Shown here: piece by piece, positions 16,701 to 22,498 of the stretch
Position numbering within the stretch: position 1 is the stretch's first letter
How the letters are laid out: each line of letters starts with the position of its first letter
From: a virus
Reading direction: 5' to 3' (one strand)
IMG/VR virus record: IMGVR_UViG_3300028008_000081
Coordinates: 1-28,961 of that record
Length of the DNA stretch: 28,961 nucleotides
The notes under the pieces: generated by a model
Told to the model about the DNA's origin: nothing
What the model saw: only the letters and a program-made list of their open reading frames with translations
Databases searched by the model: none
Program-made: the position numbers and the translations under genes

Positions 16701-18352
16701 CTTCCTGTTGTTAAAGTAGTCATAGCATATGCACCAACGGAAGTGTTTGACCCACCTGTCGTAATTGCATCACCAGAAAGCCCACCTATTAGGGTGTTGT
16801 TTGTGCCTGTGGTTACTAAGAGACCTGCATAATACCCTACGGCTGTGTTGTACATATCAGTATCATTTGTAGTATTTTGAGAGTTAAGTGCGGCATGCCC
16901 TATAGCTGTACTAAAGTTACCTCTTGTATCAGAGCCTAACGCTGATGATCCTACTGCTACGTTATAATCTCCATCTGTAAGTGCATCTCCAGACTTACCA
17001 CCAATGAGGGTGTTGTTTATGCCTGTTGTTACTGCATTACCTGCTAAATGCCCAACTGCGGTGTTGTAAGTATCTGTAGCAGATGTAAAGTTTTGAAACG
17101 CTAATGCTTGATAACCCACAGCAACCGACCTACTACCTAAAGTGTCGGACGTTAGCGCACTTCTTCCTATTGCCACGTTATAGTCAGCATCAGTGAGGGC
17201 ATCACCTGCATTATAACCTAATGCCGTGTTCCCTGCACCTGTAGTAATCGCAGTACCTGCACTTGAACCTATAGCTACGTTGTTACTACCAGAAGTTAAG
17301 CTATCTAACGCAGTATTACCCAACGCCACATTGTCTGTACCAACAGGATAGTTTCCGTCTAGCTTGATTGTGCCGCCATCTACTGAAACATTACCTGCAA
17401 CTGTAAGGCCGTCTGTTACGGCTGTACCTGTAACGTCTATACCTGTTGATGTTGTGGCTAGTTTTTCTGAGCCATTGTAGAACAACTTAACAAAGGCATT
17501 TGATGCGGCTTGAATAAATGTTTCATCTGTTCCTTGAGACTGCACATAAAAATCAGCATTAGCCTTTAAATATAGGCCTCCTGTGCCAGTATCTTGAATA
17601 TAACTATTAGACCCATCATGGTAAATCTGAAGGTCAGACCCAGCACCGAATAGGGCTTTTGAAGAGTCCGCAAATGTAATGTCGTCGCCTGTAGATACCG
17701 CAAGGTCAGTACCGCCAGTCGTGTTGCCGTTAGCAAGAATCTCGGCAAGTGTGTCAACAGTGCCAACCTGACTATCTACATACGCCTTGATTGACTGTTG
17801 TGTAGCGAGTTTTGTAGCGCTATTTGACGCCATGTTGTCTTCGTCTTTAATGCCTGTAACAGTCGCGCCGTCTCCCGCAATGTTTAAGGCCTCCGTGCGA
17901 AGCTGTTGAAAAACATTGGTCGTGGTAGCGGTCGCTCCACCGCCATCAAACTTAACCACCATGTCCATTCCAGCCGGAATTTCTAAATCTCGGCCCGCAT
18001 CATAGGTGCCTTGAAATAGAATTACCGATTGACTGCCGCCTAAACTGTTTCTTACAAACACAATCTTTTCAGCATCGTTGGGGTCTAATTGAACAAAAAC
18101 ATTGCCACCAAGATCGCCCGAACTATAAAACTCAACCCATTTGTTGCGCCCATCGGAAGTAGCGCCATTTGTGATAGCCAAGGTGTTTGGTGACCCCGAA
18201 GACCCCGCAGAGGTAAGCGTGACCCGGGCCGCGCCGTTAATAGCTTGGTCTAAAATGTCGAAGTTGACGTTAGTGGTATCGCCCCATGTGCCCGACTGTT
18301 CGCCCGTGGCTGGCTTCTCGATCCCGAGGTTTACTGTATATGTACTAGGCAT
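13733..18352 (-). CDS. Giant tail fiber with 17-residue repeats and C-terminal S74 self-cleaving chaperone (1539 aa)
   Basis: The N-terminal about 45 residues (YTVNLGIEKPATGEQSGTWG, then NVNFDILD) resemble a virion-anchoring head seen in marine phage fibers. Residues about 45-340 are beta-rich linker. Residues 341-1317 are 57 copies of a 17-residue unit of the form N-[TV]-A-[VIL]-G-x(3)-A-L-x(2)-NTTG-x(2), similar in style to the beta-roll repeats of trimeric adhesins. Residues about 1318-1431 form a second beta domain. From Ser1432 the sequence SDSRVKKDI starts an intramolecular chaperone (peptidase S74) domain. Ser1432 and Lys1437 match the S-x(4)-K dyad known from endosialidase chaperones, so cleavage just before Ser1432 is expected after trimerisation. 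The end is a coiled coil (IQELSAKNDALEARIATLEG). The start has an AAGGAT site. It likely binds the host surface; the receptor is unknown. Confidence 0.9.
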   Translation of the reverse strand: MPSTYTVNLGIEKPATGEQSGTWGDTTNVNFDILDQAINGAARVTLTSAGSSGSPNTLAITNGATSDGRNKWVEFYSSGDLGGNVFVQLDPNDAEKIVFVRNSLGGSQSVILFQGTYDAGRDLEIPAGMDMVVKFDGGGATATTTNVFQQLRTEALNIAGDGATVTGIKDEDNMASNSATKLATQQSIKAYVDSQVGTVDTLAEILANGNTTGGTDLAVSTGDDITFADSSKALFGAGSDLQIYHDGSNSYIQDTGTGGLYLKANADFYVQSQGTDETFIQAASNAFVKLFYNGSEKLATTSTGIDVTGTAVTDGLTVAGNVSVDGGTIKLDGNYPVGTDNVALGNTALDSLTSGSNNVAIGSSAGTAITTGAGNTALGYNAGDALTDADYNVAIGRSALTSDTLGSRSVAVGYQALAFQNFTSATDTYNTAVGHLAGNAVTTGINNTLIGGKSGDALTDGDYNVAVGSSALGSDTRGNFSTAIGHAALNSQNTTNDTDMYNTAVGYYAGLLVTTGTNNTLIGGLSGDAITTGGSNTSVGAYAMTTLTTGSHNVAVGTSALDVTTTGSSNVAVGRDALGANTTASYNTAVGYQSLYTNTTGSVNTAIGNGALYLNTTGTSNISVGSNSLADNTTGGNNVAVGRDALGNNTTASENTAVGYQAGYQNTTGTRNTSLGYHALFNTTTSNDNVAIGQASLYTNTTGANNVAVGRHALVNNTTGNNNTAVGFQTAFNNTTGGVTAFGQKALYGNTTGYDNTAVGLQALLANTTGNLNTALGHTALASNTTGGSNTAVGRTALFNNTTASNNVAVGYQSVYNNTVGYSQTAVGYLALQSVVSSNRNTAVGTQAGRHATGFYNTFLGAEAGLGVSGSTTGNSNIAIGVQALDAITSGSTNIAIGSWTGGSNAALSSNTTGASNVALGSEALGDNTTGSSNTALGRGALLSNTTASNNTAVGYQAGYNNTTGTYNTVLGYQALHTSSTANYLTAVGYQAGHSNSSGQFNTALGWKAAYSGTSGNDNTALGHNSMPNATTASSTVSIGADACRFLTTGLYNVSVGVNALRSNTTASYNTAIGREAMYANTTGTESVAVGHRALTSQTTGRNTAVGFNAGQDMTTGTSNTFIGQETGENTTTGGTNVAVGTQALRSNITASNNTAVGHQSLYANTGIDNSALGYQSLWANTTGVDNSAFGRSALALNTTGRDNNAFGYTALYANTTGNYNVALGKEALRFNTTASSNTAVGYQAGYNNTTGTYNTFVGKDAGLSNTTGSSSSFFGEYSGRASTGNSNTFYGQQSGHLVTTGQKNTILGRYTGNQGGLDIRTSSNHIVLSDGDGNPRVVVDSSGNMGVGTGDPQELIHAASGSTSAAIRASGEGNNNRKVEIGYHATSGPYIKAGSSGVTKLQFYVDNTSLAGEFRSNGDFYTNDGTVHSLSDSRVKKDIADLTDGLDLVKQLRPRTFKFNGKATTLDDNRTRYGFVADEVMAVASQYVSLDTQTIDDVEVDDFKSLSTTKMIPMLVKAIQELSAKNDALEARIATLEG
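14402..17332 (-). repeat. 57 tandem 17-aa (51-bp) repeats in the tail fiber gene
   Basis: I counted 57 units by the N-x-[AS]-[VILF]-G core; 977 residues over 57 units gives 17.1 per unit. Most are exactly 17 residues; a few have insertions (20-22) or one-residue deletions. Units with TTAS instead of TTG recur (units 14, 18, 27, 35, 42, 47, 52) and are nearly always followed by N-[TV]-A-V-G-[YH]-Q. At DNA level these share a well conserved stretch reading ttgcggtggtgtt on the plus strand. The repeat is imperfect DNA, so it was not made by very recent expansion as a whole. Confidence 0.9.
16748..17179 (-). repeat. Two tandem 72-aa (216-bp) super-repeats inside the fiber
   Basis: Residues 392-463 and 464-535 have the same order of unit lengths, 17, 21, 17 and 17. 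Both have the longer unit ending in T-x-D-x-Y and then the units NTAVG and NTLIGG-x-SGDA. The two copies span 16964-17179 and 16748-16963. This shows that blocks of four units, not only single units, have been duplicated. Confidence 0.8.
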
Positions 18353-18363
18353 CTTTTATATCC

Positions 18364-19137
18364 TTACGCTGCTATCCGCGTCCAACTAGCGTTTTGAGAC
18401 GGTATGCTCTCTGACCACGCAGGCTCTTGACTTGGGGTTTCATTAGTATAACCCGGATTTTGATCCGGGACAATAGTTCCGTAAACTAAAGCTCCCGATA
18501 CAGACCCAGTGGCCGAAACTCCGGTTACATTAACATTTACGTGGATTTGTGTTTCCACACCTCCTACCTGCCCTAAAGCAGAGTTTGGCGCCGTTACGGG
18601 TACCGTGACAAAAATACCGACGTCTACAGAGCCTACACCACCTGTCGCCGTTAATCCCGTGGGTAAAACTGAGGCATCTGCGGTGACCGTAACCGATCCC
18701 ATAGACGATACAGCCTCTAGTCCGGTAACGGGGGTTATTGCGTCAGCCGTAACGGTTACACCGTTAACTTGACCCGTACCCTCGACCCCTGTCGCGTTAA
18801 CTACCGCTGTGCCTATTACAGTGCTTGCGCCCGGAGAACCTGTGGCCGCAAGCCCTGACACATTAATGGTAACGCCTGTGCCTTCGATTACCGTTACAGA
18901 CCCCGGAGAGCCTGTGGCCGAAACGCCCGTCACAACCGAATTAGCATCCGCGGTAACAAGAACGGACCCTACTGAACCCGCCGACTGCAACCCTGTAACC
19001 GGAACATTGGCTTCTGCAATGACAGTAACAGAGCCCGAAACGCCTGTACCCGCAACGCCCGTGACCGTAACCGGAATAGCCACGCCCCACGGTCCTTCAG
19101 ACCATGACCCTCGACCCCATCCCGTAATCACTGACAT
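18364..19137 (-). CDS. Beta-repeat virion protein with Trp-rich N-terminus (257 aa)
   Basis: The N-terminus has GWGRGSWSEGPWG (residues 6-18). Residues 23-220 are nine repeats of about 22 residues of the form V-x-VTG-[VL]-x-x-x-G-x-x-GSV-x-V-x-A-x-A, rich in Val, Thr, Gly and Ala and likely all beta. The C-terminal 37 residues contain three 11-residue steps with PDQNPGYT, PSQEPAWS and PSQNASWT. The start has AGAGGT upstream and the stop is 11 bases before the fiber gene. The layout suggests a fibrous or adhesin-like tail component with a docking tail that interacts with the fiber or hub, but no named family is recognised. Confidence 0.68.
   Translation of the reverse strand: MSVITGWGRGSWSEGPWGVAIPVTVTGVAGTGVSGSVTVIAEANVPVTGLQSAGSVGSVLVTADANSVVTGVSATGSPGSVTVIEGTGVTINVSGLAATGSPGASTVIGTAVVNATGVEGTGQVNGVTVTADAITPVTGLEAVSSMGSVTVTADASVLPTGLTATGGVGSVDVGIFVTVPVTAPNSALGQVGGVETQIHVNVNVTGVSATGSVSGALVYGTIVPDQNPGYTNETPSQEPAWSESIPSQNASWTRIAA
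18478..19071 (-). repeat. Nine about 22-residue (66-bp) repeats in the 257-aa protein
   Basis: The 198 residues from 23 to 220 divide into nine units of 21-23 residues. The most alike units contain VTGVSATGS-[PV]-GSVTV. The eighth unit (TVPVTAPNSALGQVGG) is the most diverged. The DNA copies are clearly related (for example gtaacggttac and gtaaccgtaac words) but not identical. Confidence 0.75.
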
Positions 19138-19150
19138 CGGATTTTACCTC

Positions 19151-19585
19151 TTACGCAATGCGTATGATGGCGTTAGAAGCATCTGCCGTTGGGAATACTA
19201 CTGTAAAGTCACCATTCGTTGATGTTTTATCAGCACCAAAGTCTAAGATAACAACTGCCGGATTACCTGAAGCGGAATCATTATAAATCATAGCTCCACG
19301 AGCCGTGATAGTTGAAGACGACCAAGTGGTGTCTGCAAAATCAGTTAAAGCTGTAGTTCCAGACGTTGTTGGATCAACCCGCGTTAAGGTGTTTCCGCCC
19401 GCGGTGTATCCCGTTCCAGATACCTCGTTAGACGTGGTATAAGCGGTGGTTGCCGCGTTAAACGACGCACTATTTGTGTAGAGAGCAATTTTAAAAGTGC
19501 TTCCACCTGAGTTTTTAAAGTTATGCACGGCCTCAAGAATTTCTTTCTTGAAGCTTGTACACATGAAATTTCCTGAAAAGGCCAT
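19151..19585 (-). CDS. Beta-rich virion-region protein (144 aa)
   Basis: Starts MAFSGNFMCTSFKKEILEAVHNF, followed by FKIALYTNSASF and a Ser/Thr/Gly-rich beta region with SNEVSGTGYTAGG. This pattern is familiar from marine phage structural gene clusters, where it is usually left unnamed. An AAGGAG site lies 10 bases before the ATG. It lies between the neck proteins and the repeat/fiber proteins, so a tail or fiber-base component is likely. There is no enzyme motif. Confidence 0.68.
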   Translation of the reverse strand: MAFSGNFMCTSFKKEILEAVHNFKNSGGSTFKIALYTNSASFNAATTAYTTSNEVSGTGYTAGGNTLTRVDPTTSGTTALTDFADTTWSSSTITARGAMIYNDSASGNPAVVILDFGADKTSTNGDFTVVFPTADASNAIIRIA

Positions 19586-19619
19586 GCCTATGTCTCCTTA
19601 TGTGTTACAAGTTCAGATT

Positions 19620-20270
19620 TCATTGTTTCGGCCTAATTAACATGCCGGTTCGATATTCGTCGGTAACTTCTTTAGACTCACCGAACATTTTCATGCCGCT
19701 GATTGCTTCTGTAAACCGTTTTTCGTAAACGGCCATAACGTCCGCTTCACCTTTCATAAATATGTATGCTTCCATTAAAGCTCCGTAAAGTAACGCCATT
19801 TCAGCGTTTTCACTCAACCAAGTCGTACCACTGTCTGCTCCCGAGGTTAGGCTGGCCGGACGATAAAAGTAATGTAACTCTACAGCGTATGCACTATTCG
19901 GGGTTGGACCCAAAATAAAGTTATCCACGTCAAAAACAGCGTAGTATCGTGGTTTTCCTGTAGTCGAGGCATCTGGATTAAAAGATTGTACAAAATCCAC
20001 GTCTTTAAAGTCTAAAAATACGTGATCTCCGTCAGAATCTACAAAAGAAAGGGCAAAAGGTGCCAAATAATCGCTAGGACAGGCTAAATACTTGTTTGAA
20101 GCCGTCATTCCGCCGGTAACATTTTTTTTAAAAAAACTTAACTGCACGTTTTTAAGAATACGTTCTTCTGCTTGACGAATAAATAAGGGTAAATTACTTA
20201 CAAACGTTGTTTCATCGTTTTCCGTGTAATCCTGAACAGCTTGTTTTAGTTGCGCATATGTAAAGCTCAT
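19620..20270 (-). CDS. Neck/adaptor protein, T7 gp11-like tail tubular A type (216 aa)
   Basis: The N-terminal pattern (FTYAQLKQAVQDYTENDETT, then FVSNLPLFIRQAEERILKNV) and the later YRPASLT and ENAEMALLYGALMEAYIFM match the general style of head-to-tail adaptor or tail tubular A proteins. These are helical N-terminally, with a beta middle and helices that include an LLYGALMEA segment. Such proteins form the dodecameric ring under the portal. The start overlaps the upstream stop (ATGA). A second adaptor-like protein is encoded two genes upstream, and which one contacts the portal cannot be told from sequence alone. Confidence 0.65.
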   Translation of the reverse strand: MSFTYAQLKQAVQDYTENDETTFVSNLPLFIRQAEERILKNVQLSFFKKNVTGGMTASNKYLACPSDYLAPFALSFVDSDGDHVFLDFKDVDFVQSFNPDASTTGKPRYYAVFDVDNFILGPTPNSAYAVELHYFYRPASLTSGADSGTTWLSENAEMALLYGALMEAYIFMKGEADVMAVYEKRFTEAISGMKMFGESKEVTDEYRTGMLIRPKQ

Positions 20271-20569
20271 GTCACCACCGTCACTATTCCAACTTGTCCA
20301 AACCCTGTAGCAGGGCGTAAGTTAGGGTTTTCAATTAAAGGAAGTCCAACATAAACATCCATAGGCTCTATTCGATCGGGTCGTGCGTTTTGCAACGCTT
20401 CTGGGTCCACAACTTTTCTAAAAGGACCAAGTTGCGGATGTTTAGGTTCAAACTCGTCAGGGCCGACAAGAAGACCATTCCATTCCCGGCGCATTAAACG
20501 ATACTTGTATCGTTGCCCAGAACGGTCAGATATAGCCCATGAATTTTTACCAGATGCGAACTTAGACAT
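20267..20569 (-). CDS. Small unknown protein between two neck genes (100 aa)
   Basis: Contains a basic N-terminal part (SDRSGQRYKYRLMRREWNGLLVG), then PDEFEPKHPQLGPFRKVVDP and a C-terminal part rich in Pro and Val. There are no Cys or membrane segments. The start is a TAATG overlap with the upstream adaptor gene, and it is coupled by ATGA to the downstream one, so it probably works in the same neck assembly. No family name can be given. Confidence 0.65.
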   Translation of the reverse strand: MSKFASGKNSWAISDRSGQRYKYRLMRREWNGLLVGPDEFEPKHPQLGPFRKVVDPEALQNARPDRIEPMDVYVGLPLIENPNLRPATGFGQVGIVTVVT

Positions 20570-21237
20570 TACCCCACCCTGTAATTGTCGTATTTTGGTA
20601 CGACGTTAAAAGAAGATCGGTCTCGATCTTCGGTTGCCGCACGATCAAACTCTTCTTCATACACTGATTTGAGTAGCTGAATACGGTTGGGTGCGCGTTT
20701 TAATGCTATATAATACGCTAAACCCGCGGCTAGACAAGGGTAAAACCTGAAAGGCATGTCCATTGTGTTGGTGTAAATGTCCGCATCATCCATGCGAGTA
20801 AGTGCATCGTAATAAATTACATCAGTGCCGTTGTCTGGTACGGGCCACAGCTTCAAAACAGGCGTGACCTGCCGATCTAAGAAAAACTGATTGACGCGGC
20901 TTTGAGTAGATTTATTCGGGATACTTAAAAAGCCATCTCGGCTTAACCGTTGTAGAGAATAATCAGTGCCGTTGCGTTTCACAACAACCGAAAGTATGTC
21001 TATTACATCTTTAGATAGATCATAATCTCCATCTCCAGCTACAGTAGTAATGGTGCGTTGCTTGATTGTCCATTGGTTCAATCCGCGGTTAGCCCAATCT
21101 GCAAGCATAAGATTTAAAGACCTTTTAGCCGTTTTAAGGTCGTAACCGGTGCGCACCTCTAGTCCGCAACGCTCAAACGCTTCTTCAACGTAGTCAGCAA
21201 CGTCTAGTTCAAAATCTTTGCTTCCAGAAACTGTCAT
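20569..21237 (-). CDS. Neck / head-completion protein, P22 gp4-like (222 aa)
   Basis: Starts MTVSGSKDFELDVADYVEEAFERCG and continues with AKRSLNLMLADWANRGLNQW, TVAGDGDYDLSKDVIDI and LKLWPVPDNG, then YYDALTRMDDADIY. The order helix, LNLML-x-x-WANRG, beta strands with DYDL and LWPVPD is what I recall from the P22 gp4 type tail accessory (packaged DNA stabilization) proteins in marine phages. P22 gp4 binds the portal, but the murein-hydrolase activity reported for gp4 is not shown by any motif here. The ribosome site is weak (GAAGAAG inside the previous gene's Lys codons), which may mean coupling to the 47-aa gene. Confidence 0.65.
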   Translation of the reverse strand: MTVSGSKDFELDVADYVEEAFERCGLEVRTGYDLKTAKRSLNLMLADWANRGLNQWTIKQRTITTVAGDGDYDLSKDVIDILSVVVKRNGTDYSLQRLSRDGFLSIPNKSTQSRVNQFFLDRQVTPVLKLWPVPDNGTDVIYYDALTRMDDADIYTNTMDMPFRFYPCLAAGLAYYIALKRAPNRIQLLKSVYEEEFDRAATEDRDRSSFNVVPKYDNYRVG

Positions 21238-21238
21238 T

Positions 21239-21382
21239 TTACTTCTTCTTTACTGCTCCGCCTCGACGCATTTTCTTAACCATGCCGCCGCCGCGCATTT
21301 TTTTAACCATGCCGCCGCTACGCATTTTTTTAACCATGCCGCCTTTGCGCATTTTCTTTACTTTACGAGGTTTCATCGCCAT
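21239..21382 (-). CDS. 47-aa very basic protein made of KKMRxGGMV repeats
   Basis: The short frame opens at ATG 21382, with an AGGAG site 8 bases upstream, and ends at TAA 21239-21241, one base before the next ATG. After MAMKPRKV it consists of four 9-residue units, KKMR-x-GG-[MA]-V, and a final KKK. Twenty of 47 residues are Lys or Arg and none are acidic. It overlaps the 3' end of the 190-aa gene by 20 bases. A KMRLGGEV segment in the 125-aa protein encoded just upstream matches the unit. The ribosome site, gene order and frame-keeping 27-base repeat argue that it is translated. The function is unknown; nucleic-acid binding or a virion assembly tag is possible. Confidence 0.75.
   Translation of the reverse strand: MAMKPRKVKKMRKGGMVKKMRSGGMVKKMRGGGMVKKMRRGGAVKKK
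21251..21358 (-). repeat. Four tandem 27-bp repeats encoding KKMRxGGMV
   Basis: Four direct copies of about 27 bases, seen on the plus strand as variants of gcgcatttttttaaccatgccgcc. The copies differ at a few positions, mostly in the codon for the variable residue (Lys, Ser, Gly, Arg) and in synonymous sites, so the reading frame and protein unit are kept. Confidence 0.85.
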
Positions 21383-21935
21383 TTTTTAATCTCCTGTAAA
21401 ATTTTTTACGTTTTTCGTAGATTTCGAGTGCATTGTACTCAGGATCATAAATACCATAATAACCCTTTTTGTCCAACTTGTCTGCCGATTCCTGCAATTT
21501 AGACAATCTTTGTATAAAAATCATAGCATAAGGCGTGTCCGTCTCTGCTTCAAACTCTGTTTCTTCCACAAATTCGTTTTGTTCATCATCTGGATGAAAG
21601 CCCATTAACCAGATGTCTTTGTCGATAAACGCCCCAGTAGAAATAAATTCGTTTAAGTCATCTAAATACTCGTGAAAAGCTTCCGGGGGCTTATCGTTAG
21701 ACAGGTCCGCTAATATAGCTAATTCAAATTTGTCGTCAAATTGAGATATACAAGAATACAAACTTTGGTAGTTTTCTTCATGTTTAAATAAGATAGCTAC
21801 CTTATCTTCCGCCCACGCTTGGCGAGCATAAGGACAAGGAGGAACGCCATTAAAGTGAGGGCTGGGTATTTCCAACACCTCTTTAGACCAACGCCTAATT
21901 TCTTTTTGAATGCTACCCTCTAAAGCTATAGTCAT
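21363..21935 (-). CDS. Unknown cytoplasmic-type protein with CPYA motif (190 aa)
   Basis: I chose ATG 21935 (ATGA overlap with the upstream stop) over the longer frame that starts at 21992, since the extra 19 residues overlap the real upstream gene. The protein reads TIALEGSIQKEIRRWSKEVL, then HFNGVPPCPYARQAWAEDKV near residues 27-46. The centre (about 60-130) is acidic, with WLMGFHPDDEQNEFVEE, and the C-terminal half is helical. The NG-x-PPCPYA-[RK] motif is one I recall in phage and bacterial unknown proteins, with a CPFAR-like flavour of DUF1415, but homology to that is uncertain. Unlike its neighbours it is acidic and has no repeats, so it may be an enzyme or regulator. Confidence 0.68.
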   Translation of the reverse strand: MTIALEGSIQKEIRRWSKEVLEIPSPHFNGVPPCPYARQAWAEDKVAILFKHEENYQSLYSCISQFDDKFELAILADLSNDKPPEAFHEYLDDLNEFISTGAFIDKDIWLMGFHPDDEQNEFVEETEFEAETDTPYAMIFIQRLSKLQESADKLDKKGYYGIYDPEYNALEIYEKRKKFYRRLKNGDETS

Positions 21936-22309
21936 GATTGTGTAACCGATCCCTTGGTTCTTTTTCGTCTTTCGCTCATAATTGCACCGCACCCACGAGC
22001 CACGGCTGTTCCGGGGACGGATTTGCCGTTAAATTTTCGTTTAGGCTTTGTTACTTCTCCACCGAGCCTCATTTTTCTCACTTTGGCCGCCTTTGTGTTG
22101 GAAACCACTTGCTTACCTTTAGAACCTTCACGCTTTTTTTTGCGCGCAGTCGAAGCCCTTTCAGACTTGCTGAGACTTTCCGCTTTAGCCCGAGGCAAAC
22201 ATCGGTCAGGGTTCTTTTTATTTTTAGAAGTACCGCACTTACCTGCAATGTTACCTTGGCTATCAATTCTGACCCAATCTTCATTTACCCAGTCCTTTAA
22301 TTTTCCCAT
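21932..22309 (-). CDS. Very basic Cys-containing small protein with GGEV motif (125 aa)
   Basis: Starts MGKLKDWVNEDWVRIDSQGN, then GKCGTSKNKKNPDRCLPRAK (Cys25 and Cys37). A Lys/Arg/Ser-rich middle, KMRLGGEV (79-86) and a C-terminal part, ARGCGAIMSERRKRTKG, follow. The N-terminal W-[VF]-x-E-x-WV, then C-G-x-x-K...C-x-P pattern is one I recall from a family of small phage proteins (DUF5872-like flavour, uncertain). The ARGCGA-x-M-x-x-RRK end also occurs in marine phages as I remember. The upstream site is weak (AAAGGGAAAA). It is likely a nucleic-acid or capsid-associated small protein; the role is unknown. Confidence 0.7.
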   Translation of the reverse strand: MGKLKDWVNEDWVRIDSQGNIAGKCGTSKNKKNPDRCLPRAKAESLSKSERASTARKKKREGSKGKQVVSNTKAAKVRKMRLGGEVTKPKRKFNGKSVPGTAVARGCGAIMSERRKRTKGSVTQS

Positions 22310-22311
22310 TA

Positions 22312-22494
22312 TTACTTTTTCCCTTTACTCTTCTTAGCGTAATTAGGGTCTTTACAATATTTTGAGGCCGCCATATTCGCATACGCGCTTGGATACGTGT
22401 CAAAAGTGCGTTCCGCCCAAGCTTTTCCTTTGGGGCAAATCTTACTCCCTTTACTTTTTGGCGCGGATTTCTTTGATTTACGCGAATAAGACAT
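22312..22494 (-). CDS. Basic two-cysteine small protein (60 aa)
   Basis: Contains KICPKGKAWAERTFDTYPSA and then YANMAASKYCKDP (Cys20 and Cys47), flanked by Lys/Ser-rich ends; 17 of 60 residues are Lys or Arg. The CPKGK-x-x-A-x-x-x-F, then YPSAYAN motif followed by a second Cys is one I recall from T4-like cyanophage and marine phage unknowns. Two Cys spaced 26 apart could bind a metal together with other residues, but no full zinc finger is seen. A GGGG stretch lies before the ATG. An alternative longer frame (22281-22556) overlaps and lacks these motifs. Confidence 0.75.
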   Translation of the reverse strand: MSYSRKSKKSAPKSKGSKICPKGKAWAERTFDTYPSAYANMAASKYCKDPNYAKKSKGKK

Positions 22495-22498
22495 AGTT

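Noticed and set aside
13733-18352. Fiber repeat region as a CRISPR array or DNA satellite
   Set aside because: The 51-base units are coding, in frame, diverged and lack spacer/repeat alternation.
21936-21992. 19-residue N-terminal extension of the 190-aa protein
   Set aside because: The extension overlaps the conserved end of the 125-aa gene; the ATGA overlap start at 21935 fits the gene packing better.
21932-22337. Plus-strand frames of 120-127 codons opposite the basic small genes
   Set aside because: Antisense shadows of Lys/Arg-rich genes, giving Phe/Leu/Ser-rich proteins without ribosome sites.
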